NCBI RefSeq assembly: GCF_003625475.1 | Contig: NZ_RAIQ01000002.1 | Location: 372,001 to 436,000, forward strand | DNA: 64,000 nt | From: Butyrivibrio sp. X503 | Lineage (GTDB): Bacteria > Bacillota > Clostridia > Lachnospirales > Lachnospiraceae | Direction of reading: 5' to 3' | Shown here: positions 29,062 through 38,269 of the stretch, in pieces | Numbering within the stretch: the first letter of the stretch is position 1 | Layout of the letters: each line of letters starts with the position of its first letter | Program-made: the position numbers and the translations under genes | The notes under the pieces: generated by a model | Told to the model about the DNA's origin: nothing | Database searches by the model: none | Seen by the model: the letters and a program-made list of their open reading frames with translations, nothing else

Positions 29062-30366
29062 TCAGTCATCTATATCAAAATTCTCCAAAATACTCTTCTT
29101 TTTATCCGGACGAGTGTCTCCGTGCTTAACCATGAGCATAGTCATAAACGCAAGTACGGAGAATATAAACGAGTACGGAAAGAGTGTCTTATAGGAAATA
29201 TGCTCAAGCAAAAATCCCGAGAAAATAGGTGTAAATACCTGCGCTGCCATGGAGAAAGTATAATACAATCCCGTAAACTTACCTATATCTCCCGCCTTAC
29301 ACATCTCCACGACCATTGGATATGAATTGACGTTGATGGTAGCCCATCCTATTCCGACCATAACAAAACATATATTTATAAAGAAAGAAAAGCTGGGGAA
29401 CAATCCTGCTGTTATATATCCGGTCGCCATGATTACTATTCCTATGAGAATAGTCTTTTTTCTTCCGATCTCTCCCGATATATATGCGATCGGCACATAA
29501 CTTAATGTAGCTGCGACCGTTGCCACCAAAAGGCATGTCGCATAGTCTCCGTTTCTCATATCCCATACTTCAACAACAAATCTTGAAAAAGCTGTTGTCA
29601 CTGCATTGTATGCGGTATACCAAAGAAATACCGATACCAGAAGGAAACGAAGGCTCTTTTCAACCTCTTTTGACACTGTAGTCTTTTCTCTGAAAGAGCT
29701 TCCTTCTTCAAGCTCGTCTCCTAGTGACAAAAGGCCGCCCTCTTCTTTTATCTCTTTCTTAATGGCATTCTCTTTAATTTTAAGAACAAGGATTCCTATT
29801 CCGACAGCCATACAGATAATGACACTGAGTGTAAAAGGCATATAATCAGCAGCAGCCGGATTGTCTCCATCAACAAGAAGGAGCTTTGTCATGACAAGCA
29901 CATATATTCCGCCGAGGGTTCCCATTAGATTTATGATAGCATTGGCACTGCTTCGTACAGGTGCAGGCGTAAGATCGGGCATGAGCGAAACTGCTGGAGA
30001 TCTGAATATTCCCATTGAAATAAGAAGAAGTAAAAGAATTCCAATGAAAAGAAGCAAGCTTCCACTGTTTCTTGCCACAGCTATAAGCACGAACAAGAAT
30101 ATAATAGAAAGAACGGTTCCTATGATTATATAAGGCATTCTTTTTCCGATCTTGGTCTCGGTCTTATCTGACAGAGTTCCGAAAACCGGAAGGAGGAAAA
30201 GCGCAAGGACATTGTCCATAGCCATAACCGCACCGGTTGCGGTCTCTCCAAGGCCGAATGTATATTTAAGGATCTTGGGAATTTCATTATCGTAGAATTG
30301 CCAAAAGGCGATGATTGCAAAGAATGCAAAACCGATAAATATAGTTCTCTTGTAATTTAGCTTCAT
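29062..30366 (-). CDS. MFS transporter, probably sugar (SLC45/GPH-like)
   Basis: 434 aa with about twelve membrane helices and a charged central loop (about 195-235). After helix 2 it has GTLSDKTETKIGKRMPYI, matching the 'G.lSDr..tr.GRR.p.i' motif of the SLC45/GPH-type sugar carriers. ATG at 30366 is chosen over an upstream in-frame ATG since AAAGGGG stands 9 bases before it. Sugar import by cation symport is the likely function; the sugar is unknown. No metabolic gene is linked: the divergent neighbour is an ABC-F ATPase. Confidence 0.8.
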   Translation of the reverse strand: MKLNYKRTIFIGFAFFAIIAFWQFYDNEIPKILKYTFGLGETATGAVMAMDNVLALFLLPVFGTLSDKTETKIGKRMPYIIIGTVLSIIFLFVLIAVARNSGSLLLFIGILLLLLISMGIFRSPAVSLMPDLTPAPVRSSANAIINLMGTLGGIYVLVMTKLLLVDGDNPAAADYMPFTLSVIICMAVGIGILVLKIKENAIKKEIKEEGGLLSLGDELEEGSSFREKTTVSKEVEKSLRFLLVSVFLWYTAYNAVTTAFSRFVVEVWDMRNGDYATCLLVATVAATLSYVPIAYISGEIGRKKTILIGIVIMATGYITAGLFPSFSFFINICFVMVGIGWATINVNSYPMVVEMCKAGDIGKFTGLYYTFSMAAQVFTPIFSGFLLEHISYKTLFPYSFIFSVLAFMTMLMVKHGDTRPDKKKSILENFDIDD

Positions 30367-30419
30367 TTGATAGTCCCCTTTATGCATTTTTAATAAGAAA
30401 ACATTTTTCACGTCTATAT

Positions 30420-30448
30420 ATAATAGCTTATAATTACGGTAAAAACAA
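30420..30448 (-). promoter_or_regulatory. Promoter of the MFS transporter
   Basis: On the minus strand TTGTTT (30443-30448), 17 bases, TATTAT (30420-30425). Confidence 0.55.
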
Positions 30449-30463
30449 TTGGCAGCGGATATA

Positions 30464-30492
30464 TTGCATTTTATGGAAGATTCTCCTATAAT
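30464..30492 (+). promoter_or_regulatory. Promoter of the ABC-F gene
   Basis: TTGCAT (30464-30469), 17 bases, TATAAT (30487-30492), about 48 bases before the start. Confidence 0.75.
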
Positions 30493-30540
30493 ACGAACTG
30501 TTGCAAAGATAATTGATTTTATTAAGTGAGGCTATTTTTA

Positions 30541-32181
30541 ATGATAAGTGCTAATAACGTAACACTAAGAGTCGGTAAAAAAGCTCTGTTTGAGGATGTA
30601 AATATCAAATTCACCGAGGGAAACTGCTACGGAATCATCGGTGCAAACGGCGCAGGTAAATCTACATTTCTTAAGATCCTTTCAGGACAGATTGAGACAA
30701 CAAACGGTGATATCGCTATAACTCCCGGTCAGCGTCTCTCCTTCCTCGAGCAGGATCACTTCAAATACGATGACAATGTTGTTCTTGATACAGTTATTGC
30801 AGGTAACGCAAGACTTTTCGAGATCAAGAATGAAAAAGACGCTATTTATGCAAAAGAGGATTTCTCAGACGAGGACGGAATCAGAGCAAGTGAGCTTGAG
30901 GCTGAATTTGCCGAGATGAACGGATGGGAAGCTGAGTCAGACGCAGAGTCTCTTCTTAACGGACTTGGAATCGAGACCGAGAACCACTACAAGCTCATGA
31001 AAGATCTTGACGGTAATCAGAAGGTCAAGGTTCTTCTTGCGAGAGCTCTTTTCGGTAATCCCGATATTCTCCTTCTCGACGAGCCTACCAACCACTTGGA
31101 TCTCGATGCCATCGCATGGCTCGAGGAGTTCCTTATCAACTTTGAGAACACCGTTATCGTAGTATCTCATGACCGTTACTTCCTTAATAAAGTTTGCACA
31201 TATATCGCAGATATCGATTACGGCAAGATTCAGCTCTTTGCCGGTAACTATGACTTCTGGTATGAGTCATCACAGCTCATGATCAGACAGATGAAGGAAG
31301 CCAATAAGAAAAAAGAGGAACAGATCAAGGAACTTAAAGAGTTCATCGCTCGTTTCTCAGCTAATGCAAGTAAGTCCAAGCAGGCTACTTCACGTAAGAA
31401 AGCTCTTGAAAAGATCGAGCTTGATACCATCAAGCCTTCAAGCAGAAAATATCCTTATATTGATTTCAGACCTGAAAGAGAGATCGGTAACGAAGTGCTT
31501 ACTGTCGAGGGAATCTCCAAGACAATCAACGGAGAAAAGGTTCTCGATAACATCTCCTTCGTTGTTCAGCACGATGACAAGATCGCATTTGTAGGCGGCA
31601 ATGAGCTTGCAAAGACTACTCTCTTCCAGATCCTTACAGGTGAGATTGAGCCCGATGAGGGAACATACAAATGGGGTGTAACAACATCTCAGGCTTACTT
31701 CCCCAAGGACAGCACCAAGGAATTCGACAATGACTACAATATCACAGAGTGGCTTACAGGCTATTCCGAGATCAAGGACGCAACTTATGTAAGAGGTTTC
31801 CTCGGACGTATGCTCTTTGCAGGTGAAGACGGTGTCAAGAAGGTTAAGGTTCTTTCCGGAGGAGAAAAGGTTCGTTGTCTTCTCTCCAAGATGATGATAA
31901 GCGGTGCCAACTGCCTTATCTTCGATGAGCCCACCAACCACCTCGACATGGAATCAATCTCCGCTCTTAACGACGGAATGATCAAATTCCCCGGAGTTGA
32001 GCTCTTTGCTTGTCGTGACCACCAGGTAGTTCAGACTACAGCCAACAGAATAATGGAAATCCTTCCCGACGGAACTTTGGTAGATAAGCGTTCAACTTAT
32101 GATGAATATCTCGAAAGCGACGAGATGGCAAGAAAGCGTACAGTATACAATACAGTTGCTGAGGAAGAGGAAGACGACTGA
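30541..32181 (+). CDS. ABC-F family ATPase (YkpA/YbiT-like)
   Basis: Soluble protein with two ATP-binding cassettes and no membrane domain; ABC-F proteins bind ribosomes and adjust translation. 546 aa from the ATG at 30541 (GTGAGG site upstream; the in-frame GTG at 30526 is less likely). Cassette 1: P-loop GANGAGKST, Walker B LLLDEPTNHLDL, H-loop SHDRYF, but signature LDGNQ instead of LSGGQ. A Lys/Glu-rich linker joins them (about 245-310). Cassette 2: signature LSGGEK and IFDEPTNHLDM are intact, while the P-loop reads GGNELAKTT and the H-loop region reads CRDHQ where SHDHQ is usual. The acidic C-terminal end is EEEEDD. Close to purC, possibly one transcript (37-base gap). Confidence 0.9.
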   Translation: MISANNVTLRVGKKALFEDVNIKFTEGNCYGIIGANGAGKSTFLKILSGQIETTNGDIAITPGQRLSFLEQDHFKYDDNVVLDTVIAGNARLFEIKNEKDAIYAKEDFSDEDGIRASELEAEFAEMNGWEAESDAESLLNGLGIETENHYKLMKDLDGNQKVKVLLARALFGNPDILLLDEPTNHLDLDAIAWLEEFLINFENTVIVVSHDRYFLNKVCTYIADIDYGKIQLFAGNYDFWYESSQLMIRQMKEANKKKEEQIKELKEFIARFSANASKSKQATSRKKALEKIELDTIKPSSRKYPYIDFRPEREIGNEVLTVEGISKTINGEKVLDNISFVVQHDDKIAFVGGNELAKTTLFQILTGEIEPDEGTYKWGVTTSQAYFPKDSTKEFDNDYNITEWLTGYSEIKDATYVRGFLGRMLFAGEDGVKKVKVLSGGEKVRCLLSKMMISGANCLIFDEPTNHLDMESISALNDGMIKFPGVELFACRDHQVVQTTANRIMEILPDGTLVDKRSTYDEYLESDEMARKRTVYNTVAEEEEDD

Positions 32182-32218
32182 TAAAGTTATCTTTTCTATA
32201 TATTAAGGAGGAGCAATA

Positions 32219-33094
32219 ATGCAAACATTTAGTCCTGTTAAAGAAGGTAAAGTTCGTGAGATCTATGATATCGGTGAAAACCTGATCATGGTAGCAACAG
32301 ACAGAATCTCTGCCTTCGACGTAATTCTCAAAAACAAAGTAACCAAGAAAGGTGCTGTTCTCACACAGATGTCTAAGTTCTGGTTTGATTACACCAAAGA
32401 CATCGTGGCTAACCACATGATCAGCGTTGATACGGCTGATATGCCCGAGTTTTTCAGAACACCTGATTTCACAGGAAACAGCATGCTTTGCAAAAAGCTC
32501 AATATGGTTCCCGTTGAGTGCATCGTTAGAGGATATATCACAGGTAGCGGCTGGAACAGCTACAAAGAAAACGGAACCGTATGCGGGATCAGGCTTCCCG
32601 AAGGTCTTAAGGAATGCGACAAGCTTCCCGAACCCATCTACACTCCCAGCACCAAGGCTGAGATCGGCGATCACGATGAGAACATCGATTTTGACCGTAG
32701 CGTAGAGGTACTTGAGAAGGCTTTTCCCGGAAAAGGACTTGAGTACGCAACCAAGATCAAGGATTACACTATTGCTCTTTATAAAAAATGTGCAGACTAC
32801 GCTCTCACTCGCGGTATTATAATAGCAGATACCAAGTTTGAGTTCGGTATTGATGAAAACGGCGAGGTTGTACTTGCTGATGAGATGCTCACACCCGACA
32901 GCTCGCGTTTCTGGCCTGTAGACGGCTATGAGCCCGGACACGGACAGCCTTCATTTGATAAGCAGTTCGTTCGTGACTACTTAAAGGCTAATCCCGAGTG
33001 TGACTACAATCTTCCTCAGGATGTCATCGACAAGACAATCGCTAAGTACCTTGAAGCATATAAGCTCCTTACAGGATCAGAACTTAACGTATAA
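32219..33094 (+). CDS. purC: SAICAR synthetase
   Basis: Ligates aspartate to CAIR with ATP in purine synthesis. 291 aa, a long (eukaryote/enterobacteria-unlike, 'yeast-type') form: opening VKEGKVREIYDIGEN, ATDRISAFDV, the VECIVRGYITGSGW motif, IADTKFEFG and LADEMLTPDSSRFWP, all diagnostic. Preceded by AAGGAGGAG 5 bases before the ATG; followed by a strong terminator. Other purine genes are not in the window. Confidence 0.96.
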   Translation: MQTFSPVKEGKVREIYDIGENLIMVATDRISAFDVILKNKVTKKGAVLTQMSKFWFDYTKDIVANHMISVDTADMPEFFRTPDFTGNSMLCKKLNMVPVECIVRGYITGSGWNSYKENGTVCGIRLPEGLKECDKLPEPIYTPSTKAEIGDHDENIDFDRSVEVLEKAFPGKGLEYATKIKDYTIALYKKCADYALTRGIIIADTKFEFGIDENGEVVLADEMLTPDSSRFWPVDGYEPGHGQPSFDKQFVRDYLKANPECDYNLPQDVIDKTIAKYLEAYKLLTGSELNV

Positions 33095-33115
33095 TATTTT
33101 TATTTGATAAACATT

Positions 33116-33151
33116 AACGGCTTGAGTACATCAGTACCCAGGCCGTTTTTT
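33116..33151 (+). terminator. Intrinsic terminator after purC
   Basis: AACGGCTTG-A-GTAC pairs with GTAC-C-CAGGCCGTT (one mismatch, one wobble), loop ATCA, then a T run. Confidence 0.9.
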
Positions 33152-33170
33152 CATATAGTAAGCCTTCTGA

Positions 33171-34859
33171 TCAGTCGTCGGAATATCTTATAAGCTTATC
33201 AAATATGATCCTATACTTTGCTCCGCCTTTAAACTCAAAGACTATATCTCCCGAATCCTGTGTGCCGCCGGCAAAGCCTTCAACACCCTTTATCTCCATC
33301 TTCACATCATCAACTTTATCTACACCGACAAGCTTTTTATCGGGAGTCGTATAGTATACAAACTCAGTCAATGAGTCATAAGCCAGATCAGGACAATCTC
33401 TTCCGCCTTCATATGAATAGATGCGTTCGATAGCGTCTCCACTTACATGAAAAATATCATTGCCTACTGTAGAGATCCATATATTTTCAGTTGTTTCATC
33501 CGAAACTATCTTATAGATCCGGTCATCACCCTCTTTAAGTGTTACATCGCCTACTTTTCCATCGTTAAAAGTAGCATAGTGAATGTCTCCATCGTATGTA
33601 TACAAAAACTTATAGTCACCTTTTTCTCCGGTTACAGCCTCTGCGTTTTCACCAACATCACTTTGCGCAAACGGAACAGGATTCAGATCTTCATCAAGCC
33701 AGTAATATTTGCCATCACCCATGTCATCCTCAAAGATAACGGTTCCGTCAAAGTTATCCTCCAGAATAAAATGCATTGACTCCATGACATCAATATTTGT
33801 CTTGGGATAAACCAGGCAGTCTGAACTTGAGAACACTTCCTTACATTCTGATTCCCCTGCACTATGGCAAAGAACTTTTCCCTCATCTATTATCATCATT
33901 TTATTCTGATCGCCGTTTAGATATACCTCGGACGAATATGTTTTAACAGGAGAATATATTGCATCCAGTTTACCGTCATGAAGACAATAATATGTGTTAG
34001 TTGAATAAAGATCGCTTAAATAAACCGTATCTCCGTCATTGCTCATACTCAGAAGATCATAATATTGATCTCCGAGATCATACTCATAAACAGGCTTATC
34101 TTCTTTATCGACTACACAGATCTTATACTTTGGTCCTTCATTAACATCATACCAGGATTCTAAACTGCACAGATAACCTGAATTCGGTGACATTGCTGCG
34201 CAAAGAACTTCACCATTTGTTTTATGAATCCAAGTCTCCCTGTTGGCAAGGTCATTTACGTGAAGCCTACTATTATCATCGATATAATACAAAGTCGCGC
34301 CGTAATAACTGCAGCTGTATCCCACCGCATGATCGATATATTCCGTTGTCAGATCCTCGCAGTTTATAAAGTAAAGATTCATATCATCATCAATCACAAC
34401 TCCGATATGACCTGCAGGGATAAAGATCATATTACTGAGCTTACCTTTAAATTCTTTATTGACTACGCCTCTGTTGTTATAAAGAACGCCGTCATTTTCA
34501 GCAAGGTTAACTATATCCGATTCAGGATCGATAAATTCGGATACAACGGGACTTTTAAAGGAATAATAAATAGACCAGAAATTGGGAATAACAATAAGAC
34601 ATGCGATAAATGCAAACAAAATAGTAAAGATGATCGCAGCAACATTTATCTCTTTCTTGATCTCTTTTTTCTTTTTTATATTGTATTGTTCTACAGCATC
34701 ACTTATATTTGGAACAGGTTCGGAAGTATCTTTAAAGATTCGCTCTTCAACTTCAACTTTTTCCCAACCGCCGTCATCCAATTTGATCATCGGATTTCCG
34801 CAGATCGGGCAATACTTCGCTGACTCTTTCACTTTATAACCGCAATTAGTGCATTTCAT
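33171..34859 (-). CDS. Zinc-ribbon membrane protein with large extracytoplasmic domain (A)
   Basis: 562 aa. N-terminal zinc ribbon with Cys3, Cys6, Cys17 and Cys20 (CTNCG and CPICG), a linker with DDGGWEKVEVEE, a membrane helix at about 72-94, and an extracytoplasmic domain of about 460 residues. That part opens DGVLYNNRGVVNKEFKG and contains repeating short blades such as DDDMNLYFIN, DDNSRLHV and DEDLNPVPF, resembling a WD40/DUF5050-like propeller. So a cytoplasmic metal ribbon is joined to an outside sensor-like module. Clearly paralogous to the gene at 35285-37000. No enzyme motif seen. Last gene of the minus-strand cluster. Confidence 0.75.
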   Translation of the reverse strand: MKCTNCGYKVKESAKYCPICGNPMIKLDDGGWEKVEVEERIFKDTSEPVPNISDAVEQYNIKKKKEIKKEINVAAIIFTILFAFIACLIVIPNFWSIYYSFKSPVVSEFIDPESDIVNLAENDGVLYNNRGVVNKEFKGKLSNMIFIPAGHIGVVIDDDMNLYFINCEDLTTEYIDHAVGYSCSYYGATLYYIDDNSRLHVNDLANRETWIHKTNGEVLCAAMSPNSGYLCSLESWYDVNEGPKYKICVVDKEDKPVYEYDLGDQYYDLLSMSNDGDTVYLSDLYSTNTYYCLHDGKLDAIYSPVKTYSSEVYLNGDQNKMMIIDEGKVLCHSAGESECKEVFSSSDCLVYPKTNIDVMESMHFILEDNFDGTVIFEDDMGDGKYYWLDEDLNPVPFAQSDVGENAEAVTGEKGDYKFLYTYDGDIHYATFNDGKVGDVTLKEGDDRIYKIVSDETTENIWISTVGNDIFHVSGDAIERIYSYEGGRDCPDLAYDSLTEFVYYTTPDKKLVGVDKVDDVKMEIKGVEGFAGGTQDSGDIVFEFKGGAKYRIIFDKLIRYSDD

Positions 34860-34890
34860 ATTGTACTATCCATCCATAAAAGTTTTTCGT

Positions 34891-35244
34891 CTAAAAACTA
34901 TATAGCTTAATAACAAAAAAGACAAAGAGGATCAAAGCAAACGCAATTACAATAATGCATGCCATTACCTCTTCCTCCGTGATCGTTGATATATAATCCT
35001 GTATCTTCAGGGGTGGTCCTTCTTCCTCAATATAACTCTCCTGAGTTATTTCAGACTTTCTTTCGGGCTCTTTTTCCAAAAGCTCGACAACTTCCTGTCT
35101 TGAGTAATAAGGCGCATGTGGCACGTTTTCGGGAATTGTGACTTCTTCCCAACCGCTGTCATCCATATGAACAAGCGGAACACCGCAGACCGGACAATAT
35201 TTTTCTTTTTTATCGACATCGCTGCCGCAATTAGTGCATTTCAT
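34891..35244 (-). CDS. Short zinc-ribbon membrane protein (B)
   Basis: 117 aa: zinc ribbon with the same four Cys positions (3, 6, 17, 20) as its neighbours, then MDDSGWEEVTIPEN which copies the post-ribbon motif of protein A, an acidic linker, and a C-terminal membrane helix (93-114) ending LYSF at the stop. It corresponds to the cytoplasmic and membrane parts of protein A without the extracytoplasmic domain. Either a natural short partner or a remnant of a full-length copy; intact frame and start favour a working gene. Confidence 0.7.
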   Translation of the reverse strand: MKCTNCGSDVDKKEKYCPVCGVPLVHMDDSGWEEVTIPENVPHAPYYSRQEVVELLEKEPERKSEITQESYIEEEGPPLKIQDYISTITEEEVMACIIVIAFALILFVFFVIKLYSF

Positions 35245-35284
35245 CAGTTACTCTTCCCCATTTATTCTTTTCTTTTGACTATCT

Positions 35285-37000
35285 TTAATTCTCATCATCT
35301 TCTACAAACAAGTTACCGTAAATAATATAATGCTTCCCATTCGAATCAGTACATACAGTTTTAGAAGAAAACGGATATTGAGAGCCGACATATTCGCAAT
35401 CCTCTCTGATTGTAATTATATTTCCGTCAGAGTCTTTATATGCAACTTTTTTATCATCTCCGCAAAAGACAATACGCTCGCAAAACATATCATAGGCAAT
35501 TCTTATTGCATTAACCAAATTGTCATACCCTATCTTCTCTGCCCCGCTTTCTGTTATATGATAGATTTCATTATTAAAACTCGAGATCCATACTTCGTTG
35601 TAATCCGGATCGGCAGCTATATCGAAGATTTCGCTGTCACACTGATAAAATAATTTATCATCGGTTGCTCCGTTATCGTATGTTATCAGATGAATATTCT
35701 TATTTCCTTGATATAAAAATCTGTATTTTCCGTCTGCCCCTCCAACAAAATCGCATCCGGAAACCAAACACTCATCAGAGATTGCGATTAGCTCCATCTT
35801 ATCGTCGATCCAGTAAAATTTATCATCGTATTCGATGACGCATCCTTCGAGACGACTGTCATACATTACCGCAGTTATATAATTGTTATAATATCTTTTC
35901 GGATATACTGCGCACGCTTTTCCTGAAGCTATTTTTTCCGACTTACAGGTTTCCGAAGAAAAATAATATATCGCATCATCTTTTTCAATCAATGCATTGT
36001 CCATTGCGAAATCAAAGTAGGCTCTTCCATGATCTTCAGAGCCTTCAATCCTGATAAACTCTCCGTCCTTAAGGCAATAAACCGCCCCTTCACCGAGTGC
36101 ATAAGATTGGAAATATATTTTCTTTCCGTCATTACTAACGCCTTCAATCCTATATGCAATTACAGTAGATGTGCACGACACTTCCGTTCCGTCTTTCGAA
36201 TATACATAATAATTATATTTTGTATCTCCATCTTTATGCTCTGCGTGCAAAAAAGCAATAAACTCACCATTGGGTGAAATTGCAGTTTCATCAATAGAAT
36301 CAGCTTTAGCAATAAATGTTGTCTCGGATGTTTGACAATCAAACCTTTTTATACTTGCATTGTTCAGATAAATCAGACAAGAATTGTCACCGCTAAATAC
36401 TGCAAAGCTTCCTTTCTCAAGAAGCTCGGAAGAAAGATCGCCTCGTACAAAATAAAGATTGTTCTGCTTATCTAAAACCGCACAAACAGATGAATCCTTA
36501 CTAAAATAACACTCCTCGATATTGTCCTTGAACTCGTCACTCGAAAGCCCCTGATTGTTATATAAAACTCCGTCTATCTCAGTGATGGTAATGTGTGAAA
36601 CTTCCCATTTCCCTATATCACTAACACTTTTTTCTGTTGTATTATCAGCTTCGGAACTATCGGATGCTTTCGCATCATCCTCATCGGTATCTGACGAAGA
36701 CACACCGCTACTTTCTGCTGTGTTTGAAGCAACAAACTTACCCGGCTTTTCGAATCCCGAACCGAAATAAATAATCGCAAAAATCACAGCTGACAAGATG
36801 AGCACACCAATAATAGATGCAAGTACAATAATCTCTGTCTTATGCTTAAGCGCAGTGGAAGCTCCGCCCCATTTCGATGAAGGTTGAACCGGTTGCTGCA
36901 CAATATTGTTTCCCTTTTGCGCCTGTTCTATAGGAAAGCCGCATATCGAACAATACTTTGTTCCTTCGTTCAATTCATTACCGCAATTATTGCATCTCAT
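35285..37000 (-). CDS. Zinc-ribbon membrane protein with large extracytoplasmic domain (C)
   Basis: 571 aa from the ATG at 37000, where GGAG stands 7 bases before it; a TTG just upstream is rejected. Zinc ribbon Cys3/Cys6/Cys17/Cys20, a Gln/Pro-rich linker, a membrane helix at about 57-79, an acidic Ser/Asp/Glu linker (about 95-130), then a propeller-like domain that opens DGVLYNNQGLSSDEFKD just as in protein A. Motifs recur along the domain (NNLYFVRGD, EIYHITESGAEKI). The start overlaps the stop of the upstream membrane gene as TGATG, indicating coupled translation. Confidence 0.75.
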   Translation of the reverse strand: MRCNNCGNELNEGTKYCSICGFPIEQAQKGNNIVQQPVQPSSKWGGASTALKHKTEIIVLASIIGVLILSAVIFAIIYFGSGFEKPGKFVASNTAESSGVSSSDTDEDDAKASDSSEADNTTEKSVSDIGKWEVSHITITEIDGVLYNNQGLSSDEFKDNIEECYFSKDSSVCAVLDKQNNLYFVRGDLSSELLEKGSFAVFSGDNSCLIYLNNASIKRFDCQTSETTFIAKADSIDETAISPNGEFIAFLHAEHKDGDTKYNYYVYSKDGTEVSCTSTVIAYRIEGVSNDGKKIYFQSYALGEGAVYCLKDGEFIRIEGSEDHGRAYFDFAMDNALIEKDDAIYYFSSETCKSEKIASGKACAVYPKRYYNNYITAVMYDSRLEGCVIEYDDKFYWIDDKMELIAISDECLVSGCDFVGGADGKYRFLYQGNKNIHLITYDNGATDDKLFYQCDSEIFDIAADPDYNEVWISSFNNEIYHITESGAEKIGYDNLVNAIRIAYDMFCERIVFCGDDKKVAYKDSDGNIITIREDCEYVGSQYPFSSKTVCTDSNGKHYIIYGNLFVEDDEN

Positions 37001-37689
37001 CAAACTACTCCGTCCTCATGCTTATGTTTATCTTCTTTTATCGCATCATCTCTATGTGAATTGATAAACTTCTCTGCCTCGTATGCATAGCTAAATCTAT
37101 GTATCCAAAAAATGATTAATCCAAAAAGGAACACAGGACCAAATACCGTACCACTATCCATATAAAAAAATATAGCAAATAAAAGTGCGATACCCGAAAC
37201 AGCAACCATACAAGTTGAAACAATCCACCACAACTCGTATTTTGAAATTGCGTCTTCGTTATCTGAATATATTACGTATAATTGCGAAATTCCTAATACA
37301 TCAAGGAAAAATTCGGCCACAATTAAAACTAAAGCCCATAATATATAATAATCAGAATCAGTAACCGCTACCAATATCATTGAAATCACATGTAACGCAC
37401 AAACAAGGGCAGACAATGAATATAGTCGGGTTGCCTTCAAATAACGCTTTTTATATTGCTCCAAAAATAATGATTCTTCTAAAAAGTGCTCTACAATGCC
37501 TTGCGAGTCTTTAAGGTATCGTACAATTTTATAAGCAACAAAAGCTCTTAAAACACACAAAAGAAATATCAAAAAATAGCCTATAGAAGATAAGATTCTA
37601 ATATTCCATTCTATGACGAATATTAAAGTCACAACAAAAAGATATGATCGCAGAGGTCTTGTATCAAAATATCTTTTTATACTGCTCAT
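37000..37689 (-). CDS. Multi-pass membrane protein of the zinc-ribbon cluster
   Basis: 229 aa with about six membrane helices, a charged loop in the middle (FLEQYKKRYLKATRLYS) and a His/Asp/Glu-rich end (DKHKHEDGVV). The segment AEFFLDVLGISQLYVIY near residue 140 is repeated in the next upstream gene. No known family recognised. Coupled to the zinc-ribbon gene downstream, so they probably act together. Confidence 0.65.
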   Translation of the reverse strand: MSSIKRYFDTRPLRSYLFVVTLIFVIEWNIRILSSIGYFLIFLLCVLRAFVAYKIVRYLKDSQGIVEHFLEESLFLEQYKKRYLKATRLYSLSALVCALHVISMILVAVTDSDYYILWALVLIVAEFFLDVLGISQLYVIYSDNEDAISKYELWWIVSTCMVAVSGIALLFAIFFYMDSGTVFGPVFLFGLIIFWIHRFSYAYEAEKFINSHRDDAIKEDKHKHEDGVV

Positions 37690-37700
37690 TACTTTATCAT

Positions 37701-38132
37701 TTACTCCTCGGTCTGTTCTTTCATAAGCTTATTTATTGCTTTCTCAGTGTTTAGGGCATACTTTAATCTATAAACAAAAAATACGATTAAAAAAATAAAG
37801 ATAATACATAATAACATCCAAATTCTGTCTTGTGTCCAATTATTACCCGCTAAGATAAATTCTTGCATCCAATCATTATCCGCTAAGATAAATAAAAGAG
37901 GCCAAGCTACTACTACAAAAACAGATACCACCCACATTGTTTGGTATTTACCAAAATAACCTCTTTTGGCTATATGAACCTCATATAGATTTGAAATTCC
38001 TATAACATCTAAAACAAACTCAGCTATTAAAACAACAAAATGCAACGGTGCATAAAAATATAGTCCAAGTATCGTTGATATACCCGATGCAAGAACATCA
38101 ATAGTGCATAAAATTGCCAACGCATAATACAT
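37701..38132 (-). CDS. Membrane protein, apparently 5'-truncated paralogue of its neighbour
   Basis: 143 aa with four membrane helices. IAEFVLDVIGISNLYEVH matches the neighbour's corresponding stretch, and the C-terminal YRLKYALNTEKAINKL matches its HRFSYAYEAEKFINS. The frame stays open and alignable for about 18 codons upstream of this ATG (to a TAA near 38187) but has no start there, and no ribosome binding site precedes the ATG. This looks like the 3' part of a once longer gene, though translation from a weak site cannot be excluded. Confidence 0.5.
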   Translation of the reverse strand: MYYALAILCTIDVLASGISTILGLYFYAPLHFVVLIAEFVLDVIGISNLYEVHIAKRGYFGKYQTMWVVSVFVVVAWPLLFILADNDWMQEFILAGNNWTQDRIWMLLCIIFIFLIVFFVYRLKYALNTEKAINKLMKEQTEE

Positions 38133-38254
38133 CTTAATAGCGCAATATGTTACAAAATAAGTATACTCAAAACGAGCACAAAGTCCTTAACCATCTCTAT
38201 TGATTATAATATCAGGAAAGTGAAATGGCAATAGTTTTTGACATAAATGTTAAC

Positions 38255-38269
38255 ATTGATTGCATCAAT
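38255..38269. repeat. Perfect palindrome ATTGAT-TGC-ATCAAT
   Basis: A 6-bp inverted repeat with a 3-base centre in the 339-base non-coding gap 38133-38471. The gap also holds the micro-ORF and terminator listed next; no clear promoter consensus was found for the zinc-ribbon cluster. Confidence 0.45.

Noticed and set aside
32036-32941. 301-codon open frame on the minus strand
   Set aside because: Antisense to purC and the ABC-F end, both of which have clear family motifs.
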